Of a stretch of DNA of 64,000 nt, positions 24,423 to 31,044 are shown piece by piece; within the stretch, counting starts at the first letter, position 1, and the number at the start of each line of letters is the position of its first letter. This DNA comes from Hyphomicrobium sp. MC1 (GTDB taxonomy: Bacteria > Pseudomonadota > Alphaproteobacteria > Rhizobiales > Hyphomicrobiaceae), in the NCBI RefSeq assembly GCF_000253295.1, contig NC_015717.1:3472001-3536000 (forward strand), read 5' to 3'. The translations under genes and the position numbers were made by a program. Below the pieces are notes generated by a model that worked only from the letters and a program-made list of their open reading frames with translations, was not told the origin of the DNA and searched no databases.

Positions 24423-24851
24423 CTAATTCCGAGCGGCGCGAGCGTCGTGCGGGTTTCCAGCTTGGTTGCGCATCCAGTCTGCGAGTTTGGCAATTGTCGC
24501 AAACAACTCTTCCTTTGCTTTGACATCCGCGATCTCATCGTCGAGCGCACCTCGCATGCAAAGAAGCCAAGCATCGCGTTCTGCAGGCCCGATCGAAAAT
24601 CCCAAATGCCGTTGGCGCAATCGTGGGTGGCCCTTTTCAACCGAATAGAGCTTCGGACCACCAGTCCATTCGGACAAATACCGCTTTAGGACCTTAGCGA
24701 TGGGTCCGAGATCCGAGTCATGCATATCGCGAACTGTTCTGGCCTCCGGCAACGTATCCATTCTCGCGTAAAAGTTCTCCACCAAACGATCTATGACATC
24801 TGCGCCGCCGATGCGCTCGAACATCGATAGTTCGGTATTGGGCTCCGTCAT
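24423..24851 (-). CDS. Truncated haemoglobin, group II
   Basis: 142 residues. SMFERIGGADVIDRLVENFYARMDT is the start of the 2-on-2 globin fold; LSEWTGGPKLYSVEKGHPRLRQRH has the proximal histidine region of trHbII, followed by ERDAWLLCMRGAL with the typical distal/helix-G residues. Such globins bind O2 or NO. As the last gene of the long nifB operon it may lower free oxygen or nitric oxide near nitrogenase. Its operon membership rests on common strand and short gaps. Confidence 0.88.
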   Translation of the reverse strand: MTEPNTELSMFERIGGADVIDRLVENFYARMDTLPEARTVRDMHDSDLGPIAKVLKRYLSEWTGGPKLYSVEKGHPRLRQRHLGFSIGPAERDAWLLCMRGALDDEIADVKAKEELFATIAKLADWMRNQAGNPHDARAARN

Positions 24852-24936
24852 TGAGGTTCTCCGATCGTCTCTCGTGCGAATTGGCGTTGCTCTCGCGCCT
24901 CCGACGCCACAAGGCGTTTATCGGCGGGGATGACTA

Positions 24937-25104
24937 CTATTCATCGTTGCTCGGTTGCAAGATGACCTCGGCGGGTGCGCCAAGCCCCTGGCTGTCGATG
25001 AACTCGAGCGCGCCGATACTGGACAGTCCCACGCCGTTCTCGATCAGAACAACTGCATCCTTCGGCATGGTGGAGAGCATTTCGACCAGTTGGCCTATGG
25101 TCAT
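24937..25104 (-). CDS. Hypothetical small protein, 55 residues
   Basis: MTIGQLVEMLSTMPKDAVVLIENGVG... ends with AEVILQPSNDE. The pattern LVEMLSTMPKDAVV resembles the small domain found in many short proteins of unknown role (LIEKLSKLPPDAEV type). I use the ATG at 25104; an upstream in-frame ATG at 25146 would overlap the next gene. It lies between the globin gene and the 25121 gene in the nifB operon. Confidence 0.6.
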   Translation of the reverse strand: MTIGQLVEMLSTMPKDAVVLIENGVGLSSIGALEFIDSQGLGAPAEVILQPSNDE

Positions 25105-25120
25105 GGCTAATGTCTCGCTT

Positions 25121-25444
25121 CTATGCGCTTGGGATTTGGGCGCCAACTTCGTCGAAATACAAAGTCATAGGCTCTTCATCGAGCATGACGATCTCGGCGA
25201 CCTTCAGTGCGCCGTTGCCATGGAAGTCATAGCGATGACTAAGTTTGACTTCGCCGTACACCATTTTATCAAACCCCTTTAACCTCCCCGCTTCGTCAAA
25301 GTAGGCCTTGAAGTAGGTATTGCGATTTGAGAGCGCTTCCTCCGCGACAGGGTTGATGAGCTGAAACGGAAGTTTCACGCCGCTGTAGGACACAAAATAC
25401 CGGCAGTCTTGCTGCGCAGCCCCCACCACGTTTTCCCTTTCCAT
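25121..25444 (-). CDS. Conserved nif-operon hypothetical protein, 107 residues
   Basis: Starts MERENVVGAAQQDCRYFVSYSGVKLPFQLINP. The protein has a beta-rich central part (TYFKAYFDEAGRLKGFDKMVYGEVKLSHRYDFHGNGALKVAEI). It may be of the DUF6156 type, but I cannot confirm that. It sits in the nifB operon 26 bases before the Rieske gene in coordinates. No catalytic motif can be seen. Confidence 0.7.
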   Translation of the reverse strand: MERENVVGAAQQDCRYFVSYSGVKLPFQLINPVAEEALSNRNTYFKAYFDEAGRLKGFDKMVYGEVKLSHRYDFHGNGALKVAEIVMLDEEPMTLYFDEVGAQIPSA

Positions 25445-25470
25445 CCTGCTTGACGTGACTTTCGGTTAGG

Positions 25471-25914
25471 TCAGTTGGGATGAATCATGATTTCCATCGT
25501 ATCGTCGAGATCGGCAAAAGGATCACCAGGCTCGTCATCTTCCAATGCGATATCGCAAACACAGACATCGCCATCTAATACGGCGAGCTTGACCGGCTCC
25601 AAAGCTTTGTCTTTGCATGGCCCATCGACGCACAGACCAGTCTCGATGTCGAAGAGCGCGCCGTGGCGGCCGCATTTCAGGAACGCCCCATCCGGACTGA
25701 AAAACTCGCCGGCCCCGATGTTCAACCAGACGCCAGCGTGAGGACAGGCATTCACGTAGCCGACAAAGTCGCTATTGCCCATTCGGACAACGACAATTCG
25801 AAACGGCCTACTTTCTCCGTCCTCGATGCGCAGCAAACTAAACCCTTTGGCGCCCCCAATTTCGAGGCTGTCGACCGCGCAAATGATGAAGACTTCGTTT
25901 GTTTCCGCTGACAT
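25471..25914 (-). CDS. Rieske [2Fe-2S] protein A
   Basis: 147 residues from the ATG at 25914, which follows GAGGACGAG; a longer in-frame start would run into the hairpin at 25999. Rieske ligands CPHAG and CGRHGALFD (CxH...CxxH) are separated by about 17 residues. After them comes VDGPCKDKALEPVKLAVLDGDVCV. It is a small single-domain Rieske ferredoxin, not membrane bound. The same gene type recurs at 37050-37469, with matching segments (EGPCKGRSLQPVALAIIDND). It may carry electrons for a cluster enzyme; no partner oxygenase is encoded here. Confidence 0.88.
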   Translation of the reverse strand: MSAETNEVFIICAVDSLEIGGAKGFSLLRIEDGESRPFRIVVVRMGNSDFVGYVNACPHAGVWLNIGAGEFFSPDGAFLKCGRHGALFDIETGLCVDGPCKDKALEPVKLAVLDGDVCVCDIALEDDEPGDPFADLDDTMEIMIHPN

Positions 25915-25998
25915 CTCGTCCTCACGGGGCAAGCAATGCATCTTGCCCGGCTGGCCTCGCCCCGCCACGAAGGCGGAAGCACTGGCGCTCTTCATACA

Positions 25999-26027
25999 GC
26001 ATGAAGCCCTATCAAAGGGCTTCATGC
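25999..26027. terminator. Perfect 12-bp hairpin before the Rieske A gene
   Basis: GCATGAAGCCCT, five-base loop, AGGGCTTCATGC. It lies 85 bases upstream of the Rieske A start and 49 bases downstream of the 26076-26306 gene. There is no T-run, so it may be an internal operon processing or attenuation site. Confidence 0.5.
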
Positions 26028-26075
26028 TCCGATTGCGCTGAATGATCGTTCACGCCGTCTCCGCCCACGGAGATC

Positions 26076-26306
26076 TCATTCAGCGGCACTCGGCATGCTC
26101 TCTGCCTTCAATGCGTCGACGCGTTCTCTGGTCAAGCGAAACACGCCTCGCCCGCCTGCAAGGGTCTGGTAGGAACCGCCCACGCGGTCACTTAGAAAAT
26201 TGAACCAGTCCTGCGGCGGCAATGCCGGCGGCCTCTCGCTGATTTCGACGACGGTGCCGTTCGGAGCGAACCTCGTATGAATCAGCACTGGGTTATTCTG
26301 CTCCAT
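26076..26306 (-). CDS. Hypothetical small protein, 76 residues
   Basis: MEQNNPVLIHTRFAPNGTVVEISERPPALPPQDWFNFLSD... ends with a helical Arg/Glu-rich tail. The reading frame is also open upstream but the start at 26306 follows GAGACGAGAA. It follows the ferredoxin gene by 19 bases and is likely co-transcribed. It resembles no family I can name with confidence. Confidence 0.7.
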   Translation of the reverse strand: MEQNNPVLIHTRFAPNGTVVEISERPPALPPQDWFNFLSDRVGGSYQTLAGGRGVFRLTRERVDALKAESMPSAAE

Positions 26307-26325
26307 TTCTCGTCTCCATAGAATT

Positions 26326-26634
26326 TCATAGACCTGATCCGAAGCCCAAAAGTTCAACTTTGATGTTCTCGGTTCCAAGCACCTTGGCCTGGCAAGCAAG
26401 ACGAGACTTGGAACCGACGCCGACGATGGAGTCGAGCTTCTCGTTTTCCTCGCGCGCAATCTTCGAAAGTCCCTTGCGTCCCTCCTGGACGAAGACATGG
26501 CAACCGCCCCGACAACCTTGGTCCTCGCAATTGTGCGGAAAATCGATTCCCGAAGAGAGAATTGCGGCGAGCAAAGTCGTTCCGTCCGCCACTTCGATGG
26601 ATTTGTCTGCCGGCATTATGGTCAGCGTTGCCAT
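26326..26634 (-). CDS. [2Fe-2S] ferredoxin, plant/adrenodoxin-like
   Basis: 102 residues. Ligands CEDQGCRGGC near residues 36-45 and RLACQ near 80 give one [2Fe-2S] cluster in a beta-grasp fold. It is in the nifB operon beside a DegT-fold gene. It may serve nitrogenase electron supply or FeMo-co assembly; it is one of at least five ferredoxins in the window besides FixX. Confidence 0.92.
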   Translation of the reverse strand: MATLTIMPADKSIEVADGTTLLAAILSSGIDFPHNCEDQGCRGGCHVFVQEGRKGLSKIAREENEKLDSIVGVGSKSRLACQAKVLGTENIKVELLGFGSGL

Positions 26635-26657
26635 TGATAACTCCTCGCTTTTTCTTG

Positions 26658-27869
26658 CTATAGATAGATCGCAGCTCCTGCGCCGACGTTGATCGAAGCG
26701 TCCTTCATCGTCGAAACGATAAAGCCGATCTGGTCGTCGGTCAGATGCGTGTGAAACGGCAGCGCGACGGCGCGATCAGCCACCTTCTCCGCCACCAAGT
26801 AATCGCCGCGGCGATAGCCAAGATCGAAATAATGCCTTTGAAGATGCAGCGGATTGCAGTACGCGGCTGCTTCTACCTGCTCAACACGCAAATCTTCGAC
26901 AATGGCGTCTCGGCTGGAGCGGGTGAATCGTGTTCCAAGATGCACCAGATAGAGGAACCAGTTCACTTCGGTTACATCCGGCCCGACGTAGGGATCTTTG
27001 ATGCCCTCAAACGACTGGACGTGCCTGTAGTAGAGGTGCTCCGTCAGCCGGCGCCGCTCAAGAATTTCGTCTAGCCGCTTTAGCTGTGCGAGACCGAGTG
27101 TCGCGGTAATGTTGCTCATTCCGGCTTGATAAGCAGGCGTCCCACTGACGACGACGGACGATCGCTCTTCCAAGCGGTGGGACCGATGCCGCCGAATTGT
27201 CACCGCGAGATCAACGTCATCGGTAACAACCATGCCGCCCTCTCCGCAGACCAAAGGCGAGGGTTGCGAGAAATCGAACACGGACGCGTCACCGAATGTC
27301 CCAACCAGCGCACCCTGATATTTTGAGCCGATCGCTTCGGTGGAGTCTTCGATTAGGATGAGACCGTGCCTTTTGGCGACGTCACGCAAATCGGCCCAGG
27401 CCGCCGGGTGCCCGTTGTTGTTGGAGGCCACTATGGCTCGCGTCTTTTCGGTTATGCGGGCTTCGACCTTTGCCGAGACCAGCGTTCCCGCCCAATAATC
27501 GATATCGGCAAAAACCGGTCGCGCTCCGGCGATGCTGATGGCGTGCTGAGTCTCGCGGAACGAATAAGGCGACGCGATGACTTCCGCGCCTGCACCTACC
27601 TCGTAAGCGGCAAGGGTGAATAGAAGTCCAAGCGTTCCGCTAGGGACAGCGATGGCATACTTGCGGCCAACATATCCCGCGAATGCGGCTTCAAATGCTT
27701 CGACCGCCCGACCGCTAGACAGCCTCGGAGACGTCATGACCGCGTTAACGGCCTCAAGTTCCGCAATGGTGACATCGGGATCCGATAACGGAATGAAGGA
27801 TTCGTCTCCTCCCTCAATGAGGGTATCATCACCTTTCACGACGCCATCCAGCGTTGCCGGCTCGATCAT
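26658..27869 (-). CDS. DegT/DnrJ/StrS-fold protein lacking the PLP lysine
   Basis: 403 residues of the sugar-aminotransferase fold: VPSGTLGLLFTLAAYEVGAG near 76-94, IEDSTEAIGSKYQG near 173-186, then the GEGGMVVTDD loop. In active members the pyridoxal lysine lies five residues before the first Gly of that loop (F-x-x-x-K-x4-G-E-G-G). Here the stretch is FSQPSPLVCGEGG, so Ser204 takes the place of the lysine. The protein therefore should not form the internal aldimine and may bind PLP or a substrate without transamination. It is in the nifB operon with no sugar genes nearby, which supports a non-enzymatic or altered role. Confidence 0.85.
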   Translation of the reverse strand: MIEPATLDGVVKGDDTLIEGGDESFIPLSDPDVTIAELEAVNAVMTSPRLSSGRAVEAFEAAFAGYVGRKYAIAVPSGTLGLLFTLAAYEVGAGAEVIASPYSFRETQHAISIAGARPVFADIDYWAGTLVSAKVEARITEKTRAIVASNNNGHPAAWADLRDVAKRHGLILIEDSTEAIGSKYQGALVGTFGDASVFDFSQPSPLVCGEGGMVVTDDVDLAVTIRRHRSHRLEERSSVVVSGTPAYQAGMSNITATLGLAQLKRLDEILERRRLTEHLYYRHVQSFEGIKDPYVGPDVTEVNWFLYLVHLGTRFTRSSRDAIVEDLRVEQVEAAAYCNPLHLQRHYFDLGYRRGDYLVAEKVADRAVALPFHTHLTDDQIGFIVSTMKDASINVGAGAAIYL

Positions 27870-28141
27870 GCGTGTGTGCTCCGTTTCGCGAGAATAATGC
27901 CCGTTGCCTGTGCCAGATCGGACGTGATCCGCACGCAGTGATCGGCCGCATCCAAAAGATGAATGTCAAACTGGCTGTATGTGCGAAACGGTGTTTCGAT
28001 TACGTCCGAAGCGTCACATCGTGTCCATGAGAGGTGTGGCAAGCGCTTGCGAAGGTCGCCAAAAACCTGGGCATCGCCCGGTTGCGCCGAGAGAACTTCA
28101 TCGATCGCCGTCAGGTCGTCAGAGCCGATGGGCATTCGCAA
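27866..28141 (-). CDS. Hypothetical protein, 91 residues
   Basis: Overlaps the DegT-fold gene by four bases (ATGA), so the two are translationally coupled. Sequence runs IDEVLSAQPGDAQVFGDLRKRLPHLSWTRCDASDV and DIHLLDAADHCVRITSDLAQATGIILAKR. The compact alpha/beta pattern recalls small proteins linked to nif clusters, but I do not recognise the family. Function unknown. Confidence 0.75.
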   Translation of the reverse strand: MRMPIGSDDLTAIDEVLSAQPGDAQVFGDLRKRLPHLSWTRCDASDVIETPFRTYSQFDIHLLDAADHCVRITSDLAQATGIILAKRSTHA

Positions 28142-28183
28142 TCCTCTTCTCTTTGCGCTGTTTTTGTCGTGCGTGCATCGACG

Positions 28184-28546
28184 TCATTGCCAGAATTTTC
28201 GCTCGGCATCGGCGTTCAACTGGTCCAAAAGATCAGTCAGGCGTGCATAGGCGCTGTGAAATTCCCAGACCGCGTTTTCGTGGTCCTTTCGGAAAAGCTG
28301 CCAGCTCCCGCGATCGGCCTCATAGATCAGCAACGCGACATCGATGACGCGGCCATCAGGATCGATGTTCCTTGAGCAGCATGGGCTCGCTATGCGATAG
28401 CCGCCCGACACCGCGGACACGCTCGGCGAGACGTAGCGATAACGCCTGCGCGATTGGAGCGCGCGCTCAATCCGTCGGAGATCGAGATCGTTAGGATGGG
28501 CAGCCAAGCCCACCACCACCGAGTGCGTTAATGTCGCCAAGTTCAT
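28184..28546 (-). CDS. Hypothetical protein, 120 residues
   Basis: HPNDLDLRRIERALQSRRRYRYVSPSV near the N-terminus, then YRIASPCCSRNIDPDGRVIDVALLIYE with paired cysteines, then a Trp/Phe-rich helix. Conserved-looking Cys and Asp/His residues suggest a metal or phosphate interaction, but no family is recognised. It stands between the second unknown gene and nifZ in the nifB operon. Confidence 0.75.
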   Translation of the reverse strand: MNLATLTHSVVVGLAAHPNDLDLRRIERALQSRRRYRYVSPSVSAVSGGYRIASPCCSRNIDPDGRVIDVALLIYEADRGSWQLFRKDHENAVWEFHSAYARLTDLLDQLNADAERKFWQ

Positions 28547-28561
28547 GACAGACTCGCCTTT

Positions 28562-28801
28562 CTAAACCGGGACGATCTCTTCCTCAAAGCAGCCCACAAC
28601 GAGCCGTTCGCCGAACTCGACCAAATAGACCGGAATGTTCGCCTCGGTGTGTGTGCCGACCTGGACGATTTCTCCGGTGTCACCGACATTCACCAGTCGG
28701 CCTTGGTCGGGGGCGTCCGGAAACGAGCCGTCGTTATCAAGGTCTATGGTCGCCTTGACGCGCTGTCCCCATTGGTATTTCGGCAGCCGCGGTTCGATCA
28801 T
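28562..28801 (-). CDS. nifZ: NifZ-type protein A
   Basis: 79 residues. YQWGQRVKATIDLDNDGSFPD...GRLVNVGDTGEIVQVGTH...IPVYLVEFGERLVVGCFEEEI fits NifZ. NifZ helps mature the second P-cluster of the MoFe protein. This is the downstream of two adjacent NifZ-like genes; its start overlaps the stop of the other by four bases. Confidence 0.9.
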   Translation of the reverse strand: MIEPRLPKYQWGQRVKATIDLDNDGSFPDAPDQGRLVNVGDTGEIVQVGTHTEANIPVYLVEFGERLVVGCFEEEIVPV

Positions 28802-29133
28802 GGAAATTTTCCTCCAGCCGAAATTGCCTCCGGCAGAGGCAAATCCTCATCACCGTCGTGCGGGATGACGGGTTCCAGCTCCTTGCGCTTCATACCCACG
28901 CGATTACCGCTTTCGGTGAACTCGACGCCGTAAATATAAAATTGCTGAAGAAACGTTCCGATGCTGACGACGTATCCGACTTCGCCTTTCTTGGCCAAGA
29001 TCTCACCGATCTCCTTGCCAGCGTAAGTTCCGTCATTACGGATCACGCGCTTCGCCTTCACCTTCTCTCCGAAGTTGAAAAATGGTGGCTCGGAGATCTC
29101 CACCACATCGCTATCGCGGACAATGTTGCTCAT
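28798..29133 (-). CDS. nifZ: NifZ-type protein B
   Basis: 111 residues. FNFGEKVKAKRVIRNDGTYAGKEIGEILAKKGEVGYVVSIGTFLQQFYIYGVEFTESG is the NifZ core with an acidic N-terminal extension and a C-terminal tail. It lies between the LRV and NifZ A genes with ATGA overlaps at both ends. Two NifZ paralogues in tandem may act on different clusters or as a pair. Confidence 0.9.
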   Translation of the reverse strand: MSNIVRDSDVVEISEPPFFNFGEKVKAKRVIRNDGTYAGKEIGEILAKKGEVGYVVSIGTFLQQFYIYGVEFTESGNRVGMKRKELEPVIPHDGDEDLPLPEAISAGGKFP

Positions 29134-29912
29134 GTCGAAATAGCCATCAGTCTGTCACGATGCGCCATCGATTGGCGCGATTGCGCCATCTCACGCACGA
29201 GCGCGTCGCCGTCGTTCGCCAGTTCGGCGATTTGCGTATCCGGTACGCGGCTCGCCACTTCGTAGCGCACGCGCCAATCTGGGTCGTTCCGAAGCCAGAA
29301 GAGGAGATCAGATGACAGACGCTGAGCAACCTCGAGTCGCACCGCCGAATCCGAGTCTTCCACCATCCGGAACAACCAATCGGTAGGAATTCTCCGAGCA
29401 ACGACGCGACGAACTTCCGGTTCTTCATCGTCCATAAGCCGCGCGAGCAATGCCGGCGCAATACGCCGGGCAACGACCAGGCGGACGTAATAATCGGTGT
29501 CCGATAACATCGGCGTTAGCTCGGCGTCGTCGAGAAGCGAGGCGATACGATTTCGCACTTCCCGATGGGGATCAGTCCGCAAACGCAAGATGAGACGCTT
29601 CGGCAATCGGCGCGCCGCATTCCAGCGCACGGTCTCCTCCTGGTCATCAAGAAGCGGCGGCAAGAGAAACACATCGGCGTGCTTGGCCGCAATTGCTCGC
29701 ACCTCAAAATGTGCATGGGCGACGTAGGCGTTCGCGAGGTCCGGATTCCAATTGAAGAAGCGATCGATCCGCCGGGCGTAGCGATCGTTGACGCAAGCGT
29801 GCTTCAGCCGGCACCTACCGGCAGCGTTCAGCGCACCATGACCGCACGACGCGCAACTCACCTCATTCCCCAGCCAGTCTCGGGCTTCGTCGATGTCATC
29901 AGTCATCGTCAT
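29130..29912 (-). CDS. LRV (leucine-rich repeat variant) [4Fe-4S] protein
   Basis: 260 residues from the ATG at 29912; the ATG at 29906 is equally possible. The N-terminal cysteine cluster CASCGHGALNAAGRCRLKHAC is split as C-x2-C-x10-C-x5-C and should hold a [4Fe-4S] cluster. It is followed by about eight LRV repeats of the form VRxxxARRLPxxLLxRLxxD. The protein matches the LRV protein known from the Azotobacter nif region. Its job is unknown. Its start overlaps the end of the upstream TPR gene. Confidence 0.9.
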   Translation of the reverse strand: MTMTDDIDEARDWLGNEVSCASCGHGALNAAGRCRLKHACVNDRYARRIDRFFNWNPDLANAYVAHAHFEVRAIAAKHADVFLLPPLLDDQEETVRWNAARRLPKRLILRLRTDPHREVRNRIASLLDDAELTPMLSDTDYYVRLVVARRIAPALLARLMDDEEPEVRRVVARRIPTDWLFRMVEDSDSAVRLEVAQRLSSDLLFWLRNDPDWRVRYEVASRVPDTQIAELANDGDALVREMAQSRQSMAHRDRLMAIST

Positions 29913-30435
29913 GTCCCATCCGATCGAGAACACCGAGAAGGACCTTTGCGCCGATCTTGTCTGTGGAATCGAGTTCGATAAGTTTGAGGACGGCAGCTCG
30001 ACCTTCCTCTAGGTTGCCGAGCCGCATTTGGAGATAAGCGTATCCCTTCAGTGTAAAGAGGAAGAAGCGCGGAAGTATCTCCTCGTAATCGCCGAATGGC
30101 GCATCGGCTGCAGCGACTTCACGCCAATCCGGCACGAGATTGTTTTCGCGTGATGCCTTCTCAAGACACAGTTTTGCAATGCCGAGTGCCTCCGACAGCC
30201 GACCCTTGTAGAAGTAGAAACGATAGAGCCCGATCAGCACCGCTGCGTGCCCGGGTGCGAGCGCCTCCGCCTGACGGAGGTGGCGCTCCGCGACGTCATC
30301 TAAATGATAGGAGAGCGCAGCCTGCCACAAATGATCCTCCGCGTCGTCCGGAAGACCGCCTCCTAACAGAGCATTTGAAAGGAGAGCATCTTCGAAGACG
30401 GATTGCGGCGCCGCTTGCCCAACCGAGCCCACCAT
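29899..30435 (-). CDS. TPR-like protein B, nif-linked
   Basis: 178 residues from the ATG at 30435, preceded by AGGAAACGAAAGTG. Repeats LWQAALSYHLDDVAERHLRQAEALAPGHAAVLIGLYRFYFYKGRLSEALGIAKLCLEKA match the TPR pattern. It is a paralogue of the protein at 20746-21225. It sits between the HesB-like gene and the LRV gene in the nifB operon, so it is probably a scaffold for nitrogenase maturation; this is inference. Confidence 0.8.
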   Translation of the reverse strand: MVGSVGQAAPQSVFEDALLSNALLGGGLPDDAEDHLWQAALSYHLDDVAERHLRQAEALAPGHAAVLIGLYRFYFYKGRLSEALGIAKLCLEKASRENNLVPDWREVAAADAPFGDYEEILPRFFLFTLKGYAYLQMRLGNLEEGRAAVLKLIELDSTDKIGAKVLLGVLDRMGHDDD

Positions 30436-30448
30436 CACTTTCGTTTCC

Positions 30449-30781
30449 TCATTGCACGGCTTCAGCAGGCTGCCCCGAGCCGCAGCATGCGGTCGCTTTG
30501 GGATCATGAAAGACGAAACCCGTCTGGGCAGCACTGTCGCTAAAGTCGATGGTCACGCCTTCAAGAAGAATGCGGCTCTCCGCGGGCAAAAAGAATTTGA
30601 GGCCGTCCTGCTCCAGGACCGCGTCTCCCGGCTCTGGAGCGTTCTTCACGCTGATGTCCGCAGACAATCCTGAGCAACCTCCCGGACTGACGGCAAGCCG
30701 GAAACCACTTCCCGGTCCGCCATCCGCACGCAACATGAGATGAATAAATTTCTGCGCTGCAGGCGTGAGTATGAGATTCAT
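30449..30781 (-). CDS. HesB/IscA-type Fe-S assembly protein, nifB operon
   Basis: 110 residues from the ATG at 30781. Three cysteines of the A-type carrier family are present: GGCSGL and, near the C-terminus, TACCGSG. A-type carriers pass Fe-S clusters to target proteins. A second one (35767-36087) precedes nifU/nifS. The start is supported by AAAGGAGACCACG upstream; a longer frame upstream reads without a ribosome site. Confidence 0.9.
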   Translation of the reverse strand: MNLILTPAAQKFIHLMLRADGGPGSGFRLAVSPGGCSGLSADISVKNAPEPGDAVLEQDGLKFFLPAESRILLEGVTIDFSDSAAQTGFVFHDPKATACCGSGQPAEAVQ

Positions 30782-30797
30782 CGTGGTCTCCTTTCGC

Positions 30798-31022
30798 TCA
30801 CGCCGGCGGCTGGTAGCGAGGGTATGAGGTGTCGATAACGCACGTGTCATCGACTGGGCAGACCGCAGCGCACTGGGGCGAGTCGAAATGCCCGATGCAT
30901 TCCGTGCATTTCTTTGGATCGATCACGAACGTGCCATTCTTCTCCGTAATCGCCACGTTCGGGCATTCGGGTTCGCACGCGGAGCAACTCGTGCATTGAG
31001 AGGCTATGATCTTCAGTGTCAT
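30798..31022 (-). CDS. fdxN: FdxN-type 2[4Fe-4S] ferredoxin, copy 1
   Basis: 74 residues: CTSCSACEPECP and CTECIGHFDSPQCAAVCP give two [4Fe-4S] clusters. It is 22 bases after nifB, the usual place of FdxN, which supports NifB catalysis or electron delivery to nitrogenase. It closely matches the copy at 56077-56283. Confidence 0.93.
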   Translation of the reverse strand: MTLKIIASQCTSCSACEPECPNVAITEKNGTFVIDPKKCTECIGHFDSPQCAAVCPVDDTCVIDTSYPRYQPPA

Positions 31023-31044
31023 TGATGTCTCCTAATCATCGACC

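Noticed and set aside
24395..24423. GTTAGA/TCTAAC hairpin as bidirectional terminator
   Set aside because: Only six base pairs, AT-rich, with a large loop.
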